Shown: one piece after another, positions 8,641-17,436 of the stretch
How positions within the stretch are numbered: the stretch's first letter is position 1
How the letters are laid out: every line of letters starts with the position of its first letter
NCBI RefSeq assembly: GCF_024168045.1
Contig: NZ_CP100126.1
Coordinates: 141,501-205,500, forward strand
Length of the DNA stretch: 64,000 nt
Source of the DNA: Dorea longicatena
GTDB lineage: Bacteria; Bacillota; Clostridia; Lachnospirales; Lachnospiraceae
Reading direction: 5' to 3'
Notes under the pieces: model-generated
Told to the model about the DNA's origin: nothing
The model's input: the letters and a program-made list of their open reading frames with translations, nothing else
Databases searched by the model: none
Program-made: the position numbers and the translations under genes

Positions 8641-9663
8641 ATGGCAATTTCAATCGGCATTAACGGATTTGGACGTATTGGACGCGTAGCACTCCGTATC
8701 GCCATTAATCAACCAGACACTTTTAAAGTATGCGGAATCAATGTACGGAATGCAGACCTGGGTTATATGAAGTATATGATCCGGTATGATTCTACATTTG
8801 GACGTTTTCAGGGAGAACTGGATACATATGAGAATGGACTGATCATTGAAGGACAGAAGATTCCTGTATTTTCAGAATCAGATGCGGCATTGATTCCATG
8901 GGGAGCATGTGGTGCAGAGTATATTATTGATGCAACAGGTGCATACTGTACAACGGAAAAGGCAAAAGCCCATTTAGAAGGCGGTGCGAAGAAAGTTATT
9001 ATCTCAGCACCGGCAAAAGATGGGGATACACCGACATTTATCATGGGAATCAACCATGACAAATATACATCGGATATGCCGGTTGTATCGAATGCATCAT
9101 GTACTACGAATTGTCTCGCACCAATTTGTAAAGTTCTGGAAGATAATTATGGAATCGAATATGGGCTGATGTCAACGATTCATGCCGCAACTGCAAAACA
9201 AAAGGTTGTGGACAGCCGTTCCCAGAAAGACTGGAGAACCGGACGTTCGGCATTTGGTAACCTGATTCCATCTACAACGGGAGCCGCAAAAGCAATCTCG
9301 CTTGTCATTCCGGCTTTAAAGGATAAGATGAGTGGTATTTCTTACAGGGTTCCAACTTCAGATGTATCAATTGTTGATCTGAATGTAGCGTTAAAGCAGC
9401 CGGCATCATATGATGAGATCTGCAAAAAAGTCCGGGAGGCCTCTGAGACATATTTGTCCGGCATTTTGGATTATGTAGAGGATGAAGTGGTATCTTCCGA
9501 TTTTATCGGAGATTCACATGCATCGATCTTTGATGCAAGGCAGGGAATTCAAGTGAATTCCCACTTTTTCAAGGTCATCTGTTTCTATGACAATGAGTGG
9601 GGATATACAAGTCAGATATTCCGGCTGATTGAGCATATGGACAGGATAGATCACAATCGCTAA
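8641..9663 (+). CDS. gap: Glyceraldehyde-3-phosphate dehydrogenase, type I
   Basis: 340 residues. GINGFGRIGR at the start binds NAD; the catalytic Cys is in SNASCTTNCLAP (near residue 154) with His in the STIHAATAKQ block about 25 residues later, and NEWGYTSQ near the end is conserved. It catalyses the oxidative phosphorylation of glyceraldehyde-3-phosphate in glycolysis. Length is typical. ATAGGAGG lies 8 bp before the ATG. The 175-bp gap to the upstream dehydrogenase has no clear terminator, so read-through is possible, but I could not pick a convincing promoter either. The 286 bp that follow, to the tRNA-Glu gene, hold only AT-rich sequence and the tRNA promoter. Confidence 0.97.
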   Translation: MAISIGINGFGRIGRVALRIAINQPDTFKVCGINVRNADLGYMKYMIRYDSTFGRFQGELDTYENGLIIEGQKIPVFSESDAALIPWGACGAEYIIDATGAYCTTEKAKAHLEGGAKKVIISAPAKDGDTPTFIMGINHDKYTSDMPVVSNASCTTNCLAPICKVLEDNYGIEYGLMSTIHAATAKQKVVDSRSQKDWRTGRSAFGNLIPSTTGAAKAISLVIPALKDKMSGISYRVPTSDVSIVDLNVALKQPASYDEICKKVREASETYLSGILDYVEDEVVSSDFIGDSHASIFDARQGIQVNSHFFKVICFYDNEWGYTSQIFRLIEHMDRIDHNR

Positions 9664-9878
9664 TAATTAAGATGACGACAGGGGCATGTAAGATCTGATT
9701 CTGATGTAACACGTTTGATTTTATATCATACACTTCTGTAAGGGACATATGGATTCGTTATTACGATTATGAACCGGACAAGATGCGGACAGAAAAAAGC
9801 AGGCAAAGCTTTTGCTGTCCGCAGAAAATAAGAAAAAATCTGAAAAATAAAAATTTTTCGGAAAATTCAAAAAAACAC

Positions 9879-9907
9879 TTGCCAAACAACCGAGTCTATG
9901 ATATATT
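9879..9907 (+). promoter_or_regulatory. Promoter of the tRNA-Glu/tRNA-Cys operon
   Basis: TTGCCA, 17 bp, TATATT, about 42 bp before the first tRNA, in an A/T-rich context. Confidence 0.75.
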
Positions 9908-9949
9908 AAATCTCGGTCGTGTGAAAAACACAGTGACAAATAAATATAC

Positions 9950-10021
9950 GGCTCCATGGTCAAGCGGTTAAGACATCGCCCTTTCACGGCGGTAACACGG
10001 GTTCGATTCCCGTTGGAGTCA
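9950..10021 (+). tRNA. tRNA-Glu (UUC)
   Basis: A 72-nt cloverleaf: acceptor GGCTCCA/TGGAGTC, anticodon stem TCGCC/GGCGG around loop CTTTCAC (anticodon TTC), T-arm ACGGG/CCCGT with TTCGATT, discriminator A. No CCA is encoded. Three bases separate it from tRNA-Cys, with which it shares promoter and terminator. Confidence 0.96.
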
Positions 10022-10024
10022 TAT

Positions 10025-10095
10025 GGCGCCATAGCCAAGTGGTAAGGCAAAGGTCTGCAACACCTCTATCACCAGTTCAAATCTGGTTGGCGCCT
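10025..10095 (+). tRNA. tRNA-Cys (GCA), copy 2
   Basis: 71 nt, base-for-base identical to the minus-strand copy at 5135-5205. Anticodon GCA, discriminator U, no encoded CCA. It is the second gene of a Glu-Cys operon. Confidence 0.96.
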
Positions 10096-10100
10096 CTTAT

Positions 10101-10135
10101 AAAAACACCCGGAATATTTATTTCCGGGTGTTTTT
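10101..10135 (+). terminator. Terminator of the tRNA operon
   Basis: AACACCCGGAAA/TTTCCGGGTGTT stem with a short AT-rich loop, flanked by A-run and T5. The symmetry lets it also serve minus-strand transcription from the flavodoxin gene. Confidence 0.9.
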
Positions 10136-10189
10136 GCATCAAAGAATATAAGAAAAGCTGCCGGTGGCAGCCTCTCGTATATTATTTCA

Positions 10190-10708
10190 TTATAATTGAA
10201 TCTTCTTTAATATATGATCGACGAATACTTTTGCATGCTCCACATCCAGATCATCCGGATGAGTAAGTGCAAGATCGAAATTCTGGATAAAACGGTCGAT
10301 CTGGTCGTTGTTTTCATCATTTCTCATGGATTCATATTTCATACGTACCTTCTGCGGCATCTTTCCCTGACAGATAAAATATCCCAGATAATCATTGTCT
10401 GCTTCGATCCAGGCACTGACACGTCCGGCAATATCCTTATAATATTCAGGGGAATCCCCCATTCCGCAAGTTCCGAATAAAGCAATCTGTTTGCCGCTTA
10501 AGTCATTTAAGAAGTCACTGACTTCCAGGCTGCAGCTTCCGCGGTGCACGCAGAATCCGATGAAGTAGACATTGGCTTCCGGAATCGTCTTATCTGTATC
10601 GATATCGATCAGATCTTTGGAATTGCCGGGAAGACGTGAGAAGATAGATGCAGCAATTTTCTTTGTATTTCCGGATCCGCTTTGATATAAAACAAGATAA
10701 TCCAACAT
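10190..10708 (-). CDS. Flavodoxin-family protein
   Basis: 172 residues from the ATG at 10708, chosen because AGGAGG lies 7 bp upstream (a longer frame to 10759 has no such site). The fold signature is clear: LVLYQSGSGNTKKIA at the N-terminus is the FMN phosphate-binding loop after strand 1; YFIGFCVHRGSCS and ALFGTCGMGDSPEYY follow as the second and third nucleotide-binding loops. A role in low-potential electron transfer or FMN-dependent reduction is inferred. It is the last gene of a minus-strand run beginning at 12850 but is 76 bp from the J-domain gene, so linkage is uncertain. No partner reductase is nearby. Confidence 0.85.
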   Translation of the reverse strand: MLDYLVLYQSGSGNTKKIAASIFSRLPGNSKDLIDIDTDKTIPEANVYFIGFCVHRGSCSLEVSDFLNDLSGKQIALFGTCGMGDSPEYYKDIAGRVSAWIEADNDYLGYFICQGKMPQKVRMKYESMRNDENNDQIDRFIQNFDLALTHPDDLDVEHAKVFVDHILKKIQL

Positions 10709-10784
10709 AAGAATTCCTCCTTTTTTTGCGTTTGCTGATGATGACAATTTACTGTACATCTGTATCCTGTTGAAATTTCATGAT

Positions 10785-11489
10785 TTACATATAATGGCCG
10801 CCACTGTAACCGCCCGGGGCACCGCAGCACATTCCGCCGCTGCAGCATAAGTTGCAGACGATGTTGGCAATACATAATTTTACACACCAGTCGCTTCCGC
10901 CGCCGAAGGTGGTGGTATACGGATTCTGGCGTTGGCGGTACCAGCTTCCGCCACTTTCAAACTGGTTAACTAACATCTGGTATTGATAGTTGGCTGGTTC
11001 CATGCGGAGCGCTTCTTTGGCATGCTGAAGGGCCGTTGCATTGTTGCCGAGACCGGAATTGGCAATCGCACTGTAGTAATACCACTGGGCAGTATGCTCG
11101 TTGATTCCGTTTAATACGTTCATTGCTTCCTGATACCGGCCGTTGTTGATGAAGTTGGCAGCAGCTCTTAAGTGAAGATCCTGCTCACTTTCCTGACCTG
11201 CATTACCTGCATTACCGGTCTGTCGGTATTCCCCGTAGAAGCCGCGGAACGGACCATATCCGTTTTGGCTATATGGACCGTAATTCCCGGAAGAGCCGTA
11301 TTCCCGCTCTTTCATGATCTGCTGATAGGCCTGCTGGACTTCTTTGAATTTCGCCTCTGCCTGATCCTTGTTCGGATTATTGATATTGGCATCCGGATGA
11401 TATTTTCGGCTGAGGTTACGATATGCTTTTTTTATCTCGTCATCAGAAGCATCACGGGATACTCCTAAGACACTATATGGATCTGTCAT
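10785..11489 (-). CDS. J-domain (DnaJ-like) protein with TPR-like middle
   Basis: 234 residues. A J-domain occupies about 1-63, with the HPD motif at residues 31-33, required to stimulate DnaK ATPase in the family. A Gly/Tyr/Asn-rich linker (about 66-95) leads to a helical segment with TPR-like repeats (about 103-170). The C-terminus is unusual: a hydrophobic Cys-rich stretch ([17 protein letters not shown]) and a Gly-rich tail, which could be a membrane-associated or metal-binding end. No zinc-finger or CTD of classical DnaJ is present, so this is a specialised co-chaperone. Its start overlaps the stop of the DUF5685 gene by 4 bp, implying translational coupling and shared function. Confidence 0.88.
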   Translation of the reverse strand: MTDPYSVLGVSRDASDDEIKKAYRNLSRKYHPDANINNPNKDQAEAKFKEVQQAYQQIMKEREYGSSGNYGPYSQNGYGPFRGFYGEYRQTGNAGNAGQESEQDLHLRAAANFINNGRYQEAMNVLNGINEHTAQWYYYSAIANSGLGNNATALQHAKEALRMEPANYQYQMLVNQFESGGSWYRQRQNPYTTTFGGGSDWCVKLCIANIVCNLCCSGGMCCGAPGGYSGGHYM

Positions 11490-12430
11490 TGTTCTTGATC
11501 TCCTGTTGTTGAATTATCTGTGTCAGGATGTGGATTATCATTCGTGGTTCTACCGGCAGTGGAATTGTCGTCAGCAGTATCTGCAGCGTTGTGTGTATTC
11601 TTGCCGGCGAGTCTTTCGGATGTTACGGCAGTGTATCTGCTCCATACTCCGGAATAGAGAACGTTCCGCAAGATCTCTGCATGCAGCAGTATCGGAAGCT
11701 GTTCGAATTCCCTGGAGCATTCCGACATCATAAGCGTCAGAAGGCTGCGGCAGTCATCTGCAAATGCAGGATCGTCCAGGTATGCCTTCCTGAATGGATT
11801 ATAGCTGCCGGATTTGATGTCTTTTTCGACATCATCGTAGGCATCCATCAGATAGATGAATTTTCCGAGGAAGAATCCGATCTTACGAAGAGAGGATTCC
11901 CATTCATCGTGGCGGTATGCAAAAATCTCAGCCATGATATTGCCAAAAAGTCCGGACATAAGATCCAGATTCTGTTCATTTTCTGCCTCATATTTTGAGA
12001 TTTGGGCGAGATTTTCTGAGATGACCTTACATTTTACGGGATATAATTTTTCAATCTTCTTTATCTTTGAATGCAAAAGTTTTGCGGCAACAAAAGCTTT
12101 CTTCCTGTGTTCGTCTGCCCAGTCATCTTCACACTTATAATAAGATAACAGCATGTTGATGGCTGCGGCATATTCAGTAAATTCATTGGTCTTTGCCGCA
12201 TGCTTTTGCATGGGATGTGCAATACAACGGACCATCTCTGTCTTCGTGTCCGGTTCATAAAGACCGGTGAGCAGGATCACAAGAAATGTCATATCAAAGG
12301 ATAAAGTCACCTGACCTCTTCTACCATAACATTCTTTTAAGACTTTGCATAGTCCACAGTAATAAGAATGATAGACATCATAATCTTTGAATTTCATCTC
12401 GGCTTTGTTGATAGAAATATAACCAAACAT
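11486..12430 (-). CDS. DUF5685 family protein
   Basis: 314 residues matching DUF5685, a family of unknown function common in Clostridia. The N-terminus ([12 protein letters not shown]) is followed by a Cys pair in [17 protein letters not shown], recalling the active sites of all-helical metal or prenyl-transferase-like folds, but no reaction is known. The body is helical with several acidic patches (DAYDDVEKD near residue 196). The last ~35 residues are Thr/Asp/Asn-rich and look disordered. The gene overlaps the J-domain gene by 4 bp and starts 9 bp after the zinc-ribbon gene, so the three form one operon; the J-protein may be its dedicated co-chaperone. Confidence 0.8.
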   Translation of the reverse strand: MFGYISINKAEMKFKDYDVYHSYYCGLCKVLKECYGRRGQVTLSFDMTFLVILLTGLYEPDTKTEMVRCIAHPMQKHAAKTNEFTEYAAAINMLLSYYKCEDDWADEHRKKAFVAAKLLHSKIKKIEKLYPVKCKVISENLAQISKYEAENEQNLDLMSGLFGNIMAEIFAYRHDEWESSLRKIGFFLGKFIYLMDAYDDVEKDIKSGSYNPFRKAYLDDPAFADDCRSLLTLMMSECSREFEQLPILLHAEILRNVLYSGVWSRYTAVTSERLAGKNTHNAADTADDNSTAGRTTNDNPHPDTDNSTTGDQEQ

Positions 12431-12439
12431 GGGAACTCC

Positions 12440-12850
12440 TTAGCTTCGTTTGATAAATCTGGTGTTACACTTCGGGCAGCGGATCTCAATCTTGCCTTTT
12501 CCTTTTGGAACACGAATCTTCTGTTTGCATGACGGACATTTGTAAATGTGGTGTGTCTTGCGCTGTGTTATCATGTTACGCTGCCTGTAGAAAAATGTCC
12601 GGATGCCGCGTGTCATCTGCAGATATTTCTGATTCTCGGCGGCTCGTTTGTAAGTATTTTTGGAAAACATCCGGAAATAAGAATAGATGATACCGGCCCA
12701 TGCCAGCCAGGAAAGGATTCCCCGATGCGTCCATCCTGCGATCAGCATAAGGATCAGGGATCCCCAGATGGTAAATTTGCCAAAGGAATCAACACCATAT
12801 CTTCCGTACATAAAACGTATAAATCTGTCTTTTAGTTTCAATTCATTCAC
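12440..12850 (-). CDS. Small membrane protein with C-terminal zinc ribbon
   Basis: 136 residues. Two hydrophobic segments (about 24-60) suggest membrane insertion. A basic stretch follows, and the C-terminus is a four-cysteine zinc ribbon, CPSC...CPKC (about 104-128). No function is recognised. It is the first gene of the operon with the DUF5685 and J-domain genes. The ATG is preceded by AAGAGGTGAATG, giving a reasonable ribosome site. The 180-bp spacer to the divergent desulfidase-like gene must hold promoters for both directions, but I could not assign them with confidence. Confidence 0.7.
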   Translation of the reverse strand: MNELKLKDRFIRFMYGRYGVDSFGKFTIWGSLILMLIAGWTHRGILSWLAWAGIIYSYFRMFSKNTYKRAAENQKYLQMTRGIRTFFYRQRNMITQRKTHHIYKCPSCKQKIRVPKGKGKIEIRCPKCNTRFIKRS

Positions 12851-13031
12851 CTCTTAAAATAGTACTTGCAATATACATTTAATCATACGCCGGGAATAGG
12901 AAAAATCAATAAACAGAGTATTAAAATTTCTAAAGATTTTAGATGAGAAAAGTGCAGAAACTGTGGTGGATGTGTTAAGATAAGAATGTTAATTTCGTAG
13001 AACAGGGTTGATAACGGGGAGGAGGCAGAAT

Positions 13032-14321
13032 ATGCAGAAGCTGACGGAGCTGATCAGAGAAGATATGAAACCGGCACTTGGCGTGACCGAGCCGGGAGCT
13101 ATCGCATTTGCCGTGGCAAGTGCGAAGAAATATACGGAAGGTAAGATTGTAAATGTACATGTGGCATTGAATTCCGGTATGTACAAGAATGCATTTACCT
13201 GTGGAATTCCTAATTCGGAGAGATTCGGCAACTATTATGCGGCGGCACTTGGGGCGGTAGCGGCAGATTCGGAAAAAGGACTGGAATCGCTGGCAGATAT
13301 CACACCGGAAGATGATGAGAAAGCGGCGCAGATGGTGAGCGACGGTCTGGTGGAGGTGGTTATGGATCATGTCGGATCCGAGATCACGATCGATGCCGTG
13401 GTGACAACGGAGAATAACCGGTGTAAGGTGATGATCCGGGATGCACATACGAATATCGTAAAGATAGAAAAAGACGGCATTGTAATATTTGAGACAGAAG
13501 ATAAGATGTACAGGGATGAATCCCGGAAAAAGCAGGCACGTCCGGTAATTCACGGATATTCCCTGGCAGAGATTCTTCGATATGTAAATACAGTTCCGGT
13601 TGAAGAGATTGCGTTTATAGGAAAAGCGTATACGATGAATCTGGAATTATTAAAAGAAGGACTGGCTTCGGACAGGGCAGTGTTCGCAAAGAAACTTTAT
13701 CGTGAGAATGGCAACCGGATCATATCCAGGGATGCACTTAAGACGGCACAATTACTGTGTAACGGTGCGATAGAGGCCAGGGTTCTGGGCCTTTCCAGAC
13801 CGGCTATGAGCATTACCGGGAGCGGTGCACACGGAATCATTGCGACGATGCCGTTGTATGCGTACCGGCATGCTAATGAAGATAAGACGGATGATGAGAC
13901 CCTGTGGAGAGCAACTGCACTCAGCTATCTGATTACAATGTATATCAAAGAGTACTCAGGAAGATTATCGGCATTTTGCGGCTGCGGGATTGCAGCCGGA
14001 ACCGGGATGGCCTGTGGACTGGCATATCTGCAGGGAGCGGATGGAGAAAAACATACAAAAGTGATTCAGAATATGGCAAGCGGTCTGACCGGAATGATCT
14101 GTGACGGAGGCAATCACGGATGTACGATGAAAGGGATCGTGGCAGTAGATGCAGCATTCCGTGCAACAGATATGGCAATGGATGATATCTGCATAGAAAA
14201 TATTCATGGAATCAACGGCAGGACCCCGGAAGCAACTATGAAGTACATGGGAATGATCGCATCCCCTGGAATGACAGGGACGGAAAAGACGATTGTAGAG
14301 ATTATGGAATCGAAAAAGTAA
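13032..14321 (+). CDS. L-cysteine desulfidase / serine dehydratase-alpha family protein (UPF0597), copy 1
   Basis: 429 residues from the ATG at 13032, which has a strong GGGGAGGAGG site 5 bp upstream; the track-style TTG at 13008 would lie before that site. The C-terminal half keeps the family's Cys-rich blocks FCGCGIAAGTGMACG and MICDGGNHGC, which with an N-terminal Cys hold an Fe-S cluster in characterised cysteine desulfidases. The N-terminal signature, normally GCTEP, reads GVTEP: Val18 replaces the Cys that the paralogue at 51757 keeps (Cys25). Characterised relatives release sulfide, ammonia and pyruvate from cysteine. Loss of the Cys suggests altered or lost lyase activity. It is followed 37 bp later by a sortase gene on the same strand. 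Confidence 0.82.
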   Translation: MQKLTELIREDMKPALGVTEPGAIAFAVASAKKYTEGKIVNVHVALNSGMYKNAFTCGIPNSERFGNYYAAALGAVAADSEKGLESLADITPEDDEKAAQMVSDGLVEVVMDHVGSEITIDAVVTTENNRCKVMIRDAHTNIVKIEKDGIVIFETEDKMYRDESRKKQARPVIHGYSLAEILRYVNTVPVEEIAFIGKAYTMNLELLKEGLASDRAVFAKKLYRENGNRIISRDALKTAQLLCNGAIEARVLGLSRPAMSITGSGAHGIIATMPLYAYRHANEDKTDDETLWRATALSYLITMYIKEYSGRLSAFCGCGIAAGTGMACGLAYLQGADGEKHTKVIQNMASGLTGMICDGGNHGCTMKGIVAVDAAFRATDMAMDDICIENIHGINGRTPEATMKYMGMIASPGMTGTEKTIVEIMESKK

Positions 14322-14358
14322 AGAAAATAGAACAGCACAGGAAGGGATCGAATCCGGA

Positions 14359-15195
14359 ATGAGAAATGAAAATGCAGACAATGAAAGAAAAAAACATCAC
14401 CGCGGAAGAAGGCGGAAGAAAAAAGGGAATATAATCGCCAATGTGATTCTTGTGATCGCACTGATCGTATTCTGCGTGTCGGGCTTTCAACTGTTTAAGA
14501 TCGGAAAAGGTTATCTGGATGGAAGAAGTGAGTATGATAAAGTGCGGAAACTTGCGGTGACGGATGATAAGAATAAAAATGATAAAGATAAAAATCATAG
14601 TGAAGACGGAGATGATGCATTCTCTGTTGATTTTCAAAAACTGCTGGAGATCAATCCGGATACGATCGCATGGATCAGATTCCCGGATGAGCCGAGTCAG
14701 ATCAATTATCCTGTTGTTCAGGGAACGGATAACAGTAAATATCTGAAGAAAACATTTTCGTCTAACGAAAATACGCTGGGAGCAATCTTCCTGAATGTTG
14801 ACAATCAAAAGGATTTTTCGGATAAAAACTCTGTAATATATGGACATAGAATGCGGGACGGTTCGATGTTCCGTCACCTGCAGGATTATGATACCCGTGA
14901 ATTCTGGAAGAATAATCCATATTTTTACATATATACCGTTGATGGAAGAATTCTGAAATATCATATTTATTCGGCAGGACAGGTAGTCGACACTTCAGAA
15001 TCGTATCAGACAACATTTGAAACAGATGAAGAATATCAGGAATTTTTGAATATGACGCAGAGTACTTCTCTGTATAATACCGGCGTGGAAGTGACAACGG
15101 CAGATACGATCGTTACATTGTCGACCTGTACCAGTGCCAGTGATAATCACCGGTTTGTTGTAAGAGGGGTAAAAGAGGAGGAGACGAAACAGTGA
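14359..15195 (+). CDS. srtB: Class B sortase
   Basis: 278 residues. A very basic N-terminus (KKHHRGRRRKKKGN) leads into one membrane helix (about 28-50), the usual N-in/C-out sortase anchor. The catalytic domain has the His block VIYGHRM near residue 162, the active-site Cys in TLSTC (Cys257) and the Arg in HRFVVRG near residue 272. The length and the long beta6/beta7 insertion fit class B. It attaches sorting-signal proteins to peptidoglycan or builds pili; no substrate with a sorting signal is encoded in this window. The stop overlaps the next gene (DUF951) by one base. The ribosome site (AGGAAGG) is rather far from the ATG. Confidence 0.9.
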   Translation: MRNENADNERKKHHRGRRRKKKGNIIANVILVIALIVFCVSGFQLFKIGKGYLDGRSEYDKVRKLAVTDDKNKNDKDKNHSEDGDDAFSVDFQKLLEINPDTIAWIRFPDEPSQINYPVVQGTDNSKYLKKTFSSNENTLGAIFLNVDNQKDFSDKNSVIYGHRMRDGSMFRHLQDYDTREFWKNNPYFYIYTVDGRILKYHIYSAGQVVDTSESYQTTFETDEEYQEFLNMTQSTSLYNTGVEVTTADTIVTLSTCTSASDNHRFVVRGVKEEETKQ

Positions 15196-15389
15196 TGAAG
15201 AAAGAATATACCTATGAAGTAGGAGATGTGGTAACAATGAAAAAGCCGCATCCATGTGGAAGTAAAGAATGGGAGATACTAAGGGTTGGAGCAGATTTCC
15301 GACTGAAATGTATGGGATGCGGACATCAGATCATGATCGCCCGTAAATTGGTAGAAAAAAATACAAAAGATTTGAAGAAAAAGGCTTGA
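15195..15389 (+). CDS. DUF951 family small protein
   Basis: 64 residues; the family signature runs VGDVVTMKKPHPCGSKEWEI with a later CMGCG, three cysteines likely to bind a metal. The ATG at 15195 shares its A with the sortase stop (TGATG), and GAGGAGGAG upstream serves it; GTG at 15192 is an alternative adding one residue. DUF951 proteins commonly sit just before rpsF in Clostridia, as here. Function unknown. Confidence 0.88.
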   Translation: MKKEYTYEVGDVVTMKKPHPCGSKEWEILRVGADFRLKCMGCGHQIMIARKLVEKNTKDLKKKA

Positions 15390-15414
15390 AAGAACCGAGA
15401 CTTTATGGTAATAT
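15386..15414 (+). promoter_or_regulatory. Promoter of rpsF-ssb-rpsR
   Basis: TTGAAA, 17 bp, TAATAT. It overlaps the last codons of the DUF951 gene and gives a leader of roughly 100 nt before rpsF. Confidence 0.8.
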
Positions 15415-15434
15415 AAGAACTCGTGATACAATAA

Positions 15435-15489
15435 TTCTGTCCTAAAATAGAGACAGAAATCCTTGCTCCCACATAAGATGAGCGGGGGC
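15435..15489 (+). promoter_or_regulatory. rpsF leader with two hairpins (possible S6:S18 autoregulatory site)
   Basis: Hairpin one: TTCTGTC/GACAGAA (15435-15458). Hairpin two: GCTCCC/GGGGGC (15465-15489), ending about 14 nt before the ribosome site. In many bacteria the S6:S18 pair represses its own operon through a leader structure; that this leader does so is inference. Confidence 0.45.
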
Positions 15490-15518
15490 CAAAAGACCAG
15501 AAGGAGGTGCAAGACGAC

Positions 15519-15806
15519 ATGAACAAATATGAATTAGCTGTTGTTGTCAGTGCAAAAATCGAAGACGACGAAAGAGCTCAGGTAATCGAAAAGGTGAAAG
15601 CATTAGTTGAACGTTTCGGTGGACAGATCTCTGACGTTGATGAATGGGGTAAGAAGAGATTAGCTTACGAGATTCAGAAGATGAAAGAAGCATACTACTA
15701 TTTCATCCACTTCGAGTCTGATGCTGAGACTCCAAGCGAAATCGAGCAGAGAATTCGCATTATGGACAACGTTATCAGATTTTTATGCGTTAGACAGGAT
15801 GCATAA
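15519..15806 (+). CDS. rpsF: 30S ribosomal protein S6
   Basis: 95 residues from the ATG at 15519; the GTG at 15507 lies inside the GGAGGTG ribosome site and is rejected as start. Canonical S6: MNKYELAVVVS, DEWGKKRLAYEI and YYFIHFES. It binds 16S rRNA with S18 in the platform of the small subunit. First gene of the conserved rpsF-ssb-rpsR operon; the order allows S6 and S18 to be made together. Confidence 0.97.
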   Translation: MNKYELAVVVSAKIEDDERAQVIEKVKALVERFGGQISDVDEWGKKRLAYEIQKMKEAYYYFIHFESDAETPSEIEQRIRIMDNVIRFLCVRQDA

Positions 15807-15826
15807 GCAGGAAGTAGAGGTATAAT

Positions 15827-16291
15827 ATGAATAAAGTAATTTTGATGGGACGCTTGACAAGAGATCCTGAGGTAAGATATTCACAGGGTGAGAATTCTAC
15901 AGCGATCGCAAGATATACATTAGCTGTAGACCGCAGATTCAGACGTAACAACGACGGAGAGCAGACAGCTGACTTTATCGGATGCGTAGCTTTCGGAAGA
16001 AGTGCAGAATTTGCTGAGAAATATTTCCGTCAGGGACTGAAGGTTATCGTAACCGGACGTATTCAGACAGGAAGCTATACCAATAAAGAAGGTCAGAAAG
16101 TATACACAACAGATGTTGTTGTAGAAGATCAGGAATTTGCTGAAAGCAAGGCAGTAAGCGACGCAAATGCAGGAAGTTTCCGTGCGGCAGCTCCATCACC
16201 GGCTCCGGCACCAGCCACACCAGTATCTGATGCAGGTGACGGCTTCATGAACATTCCGGATGGAATTGATGAGGAATTACCTTTTAATTAG
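15827..16291 (+). CDS. ssb: Single-stranded DNA-binding protein
   Basis: 154 residues. The OB-fold (about 1-105) begins [15 protein letters not shown] and contains [10 protein letters not shown] Pro/Ala-rich disordered linker (PAPAPATP) leads to the acidic tip DEELPFN, the conserved docking tail for replication and repair partners. It coats single-stranded DNA at the fork. It lies 20 bp after rpsF and is cotranscribed with rpsR. Confidence 0.97.
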   Translation: MNKVILMGRLTRDPEVRYSQGENSTAIARYTLAVDRRFRRNNDGEQTADFIGCVAFGRSAEFAEKYFRQGLKVIVTGRIQTGSYTNKEGQKVYTTDVVVEDQEFAESKAVSDANAGSFRAAAPSPAPAPATPVSDAGDGFMNIPDGIDEELPFN

Positions 16292-16350
16292 GCAATGGTA
16301 CCATGCTGTGGTACTTGCCGCATTTCATTTTGTTGAAAGGAGAAACCAAA

Positions 16351-16617
16351 ATGGCTTACGATAAAGGAAATCGTCCAGAAGGCGGCTTCAAGAGAAGAGG
16401 CGGCGGACGCAGAAGAAAAAAAGTTTGCGTATTCTGTGGAAAAGAGAATAACGAGATCGATTACAAGGATACAGCAAAATTAAGAAAGTACATCTCTGAA
16501 AGAGGAAAAATTCTTCCTAGAAGAATTACTGGAAACTGCGCTAAGCACCAGAGAGCTCTTACAGTAGCAATCAAGAGAGCACGTCACATCGCTCTTATGC
16601 CATACGTACAGGACTAA
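16351..16617 (+). CDS. rpsR: 30S ribosomal protein S18
   Basis: 88 residues from the ATG at 16351, 7 bp after AAAGGAG; the frame open from 16303 has no ribosome site. A basic Gly/Arg-rich N-terminus precedes CVFCGKEN, then [20 protein letters not shown], then the basic C-terminal helix. The CxxC plus later Cys is the zinc-binding form of S18. Last gene of its operon. Confidence 0.97.
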   Translation: MAYDKGNRPEGGFKRRGGGRRRKKVCVFCGKENNEIDYKDTAKLRKYISERGKILPRRITGNCAKHQRALTVAIKRARHIALMPYVQD

Positions 16618-16629
16618 TATTGAATGTTG

Positions 16630-16663
16630 AAAACCGTCAGTGCATTGCACTGGCGGTTTTTTT
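16630..16663 (+). terminator. Terminator of the rpsF operon
   Basis: AAACCGTCAGTGC, loop ATT, GCACTGGCGGTT (one G-U pair) followed by T7. Confidence 0.92.
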
Positions 16664-16729
16664 GTGTAAAGAATGCTGTCACGATTGGTTTATTTTTTTG
16701 TACGTTTGTCTCTTTGATTTTATACAATC

Positions 16730-16758
16730 TTGTTTTTCTGCGGTATATTTGCTAGATT
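16730..16758 (+). promoter_or_regulatory. Promoter of the CBM9-like gene and nagB
   Basis: TTGTTT, 17 bp, TAGATT with an extended TGC before the -10, 38 bp upstream of the start codon. Confidence 0.65.
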
Positions 16759-16796
16759 GAGATAGAAGCCATTAACTATGCAACAGGAGTCGGCAT

Positions 16797-17411
16797 ATGG
16801 AAGTTCGGTTGATAGAAAACAAAGAGTTATTAGAATCAGTAGAGCTGTTTAAAATTGAAAATCTGTTATGGGGAACAGAGAAGATTGCAAAAACTTATGG
16901 GTATATTGGATTCGTTCCGGGGGAAGGATTATATATCAAACTTGTGTGTGTGGAGAAGAATCCTCTCCGGATTTATAAAAAAGATCAGGATCCGGTTTAC
17001 AAGGACAGCGCTATGGAGGCTTTTTTTCAATTTAAAGGAAATGATACGGCAGCAGATGATATTTATCTTAACTTCGAAATGAATGCAAATGGTGCACTTC
17101 TTGCATGCTATGGAAAGAATAAGATGAACCGGATACCATTTACGCCGGATCAGATACGGAAGATGAAATGTAGCGCAGAAATACAGGAAGAGCAATGGAA
17201 TGTGAATCTTGCGCTTCCGATAGAAATACTGGAACAGGTATACGGGAAATTGAATTTACAGGAAGGATCCGATTTCCGCTGCAATTTTTATAAAATTTGT
17301 GAAACAAAGGAATACGAACATTATGCAGCGTACAGATGCGTAGAAAGCGAACAGCCGAATTTTCATCTGCCGGAGTATTTTGAAAATGCAGTAATTTTGA
17401 AAAGAAAGTAA
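16797..17411 (+). CDS. CBM9-like domain protein
   Basis: 204 residues resembling the carbohydrate-binding family-9-like domain found as a stand-alone protein in Clostridia: VYKDSAMEAFFQF (about 63-75), YLNFEMNANGALLACYG (about 88-104), an EEQWNVNLALPIE strand pair and a C-terminal PNFHLPEYFENAVI. There is no signal peptide, so it is probably cytoplasmic, unusual for a sugar-binding module. It lies 25 bp before nagB with no terminator between them, so the two are cotranscribed and a link to amino-sugar use is likely. The biochemical role is unknown. The ribosome site (CAGGAG) is modest. Confidence 0.7.
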   Translation: MEVRLIENKELLESVELFKIENLLWGTEKIAKTYGYIGFVPGEGLYIKLVCVEKNPLRIYKKDQDPVYKDSAMEAFFQFKGNDTAADDIYLNFEMNANGALLACYGKNKMNRIPFTPDQIRKMKCSAEIQEEQWNVNLALPIEILEQVYGKLNLQEGSDFRCNFYKICETKEYEHYAAYRCVESEQPNFHLPEYFENAVILKRK

Positions 17412-17436
17412 CAAATACAATTGGGAGGTTGTACTT

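Noticed and set aside
9664..9949. Hidden small gene between gap and tRNA-Glu
   Set aside because: The frames here lack ribosome sites and recognisable motifs; only the tRNA promoter is supported.
15435..15489. A recognised S6:S18 leader RNA
   Set aside because: Hairpins are present but I could not match the known CCG-containing bulge motif with certainty, so the claim is left as a low-confidence regulatory feature.
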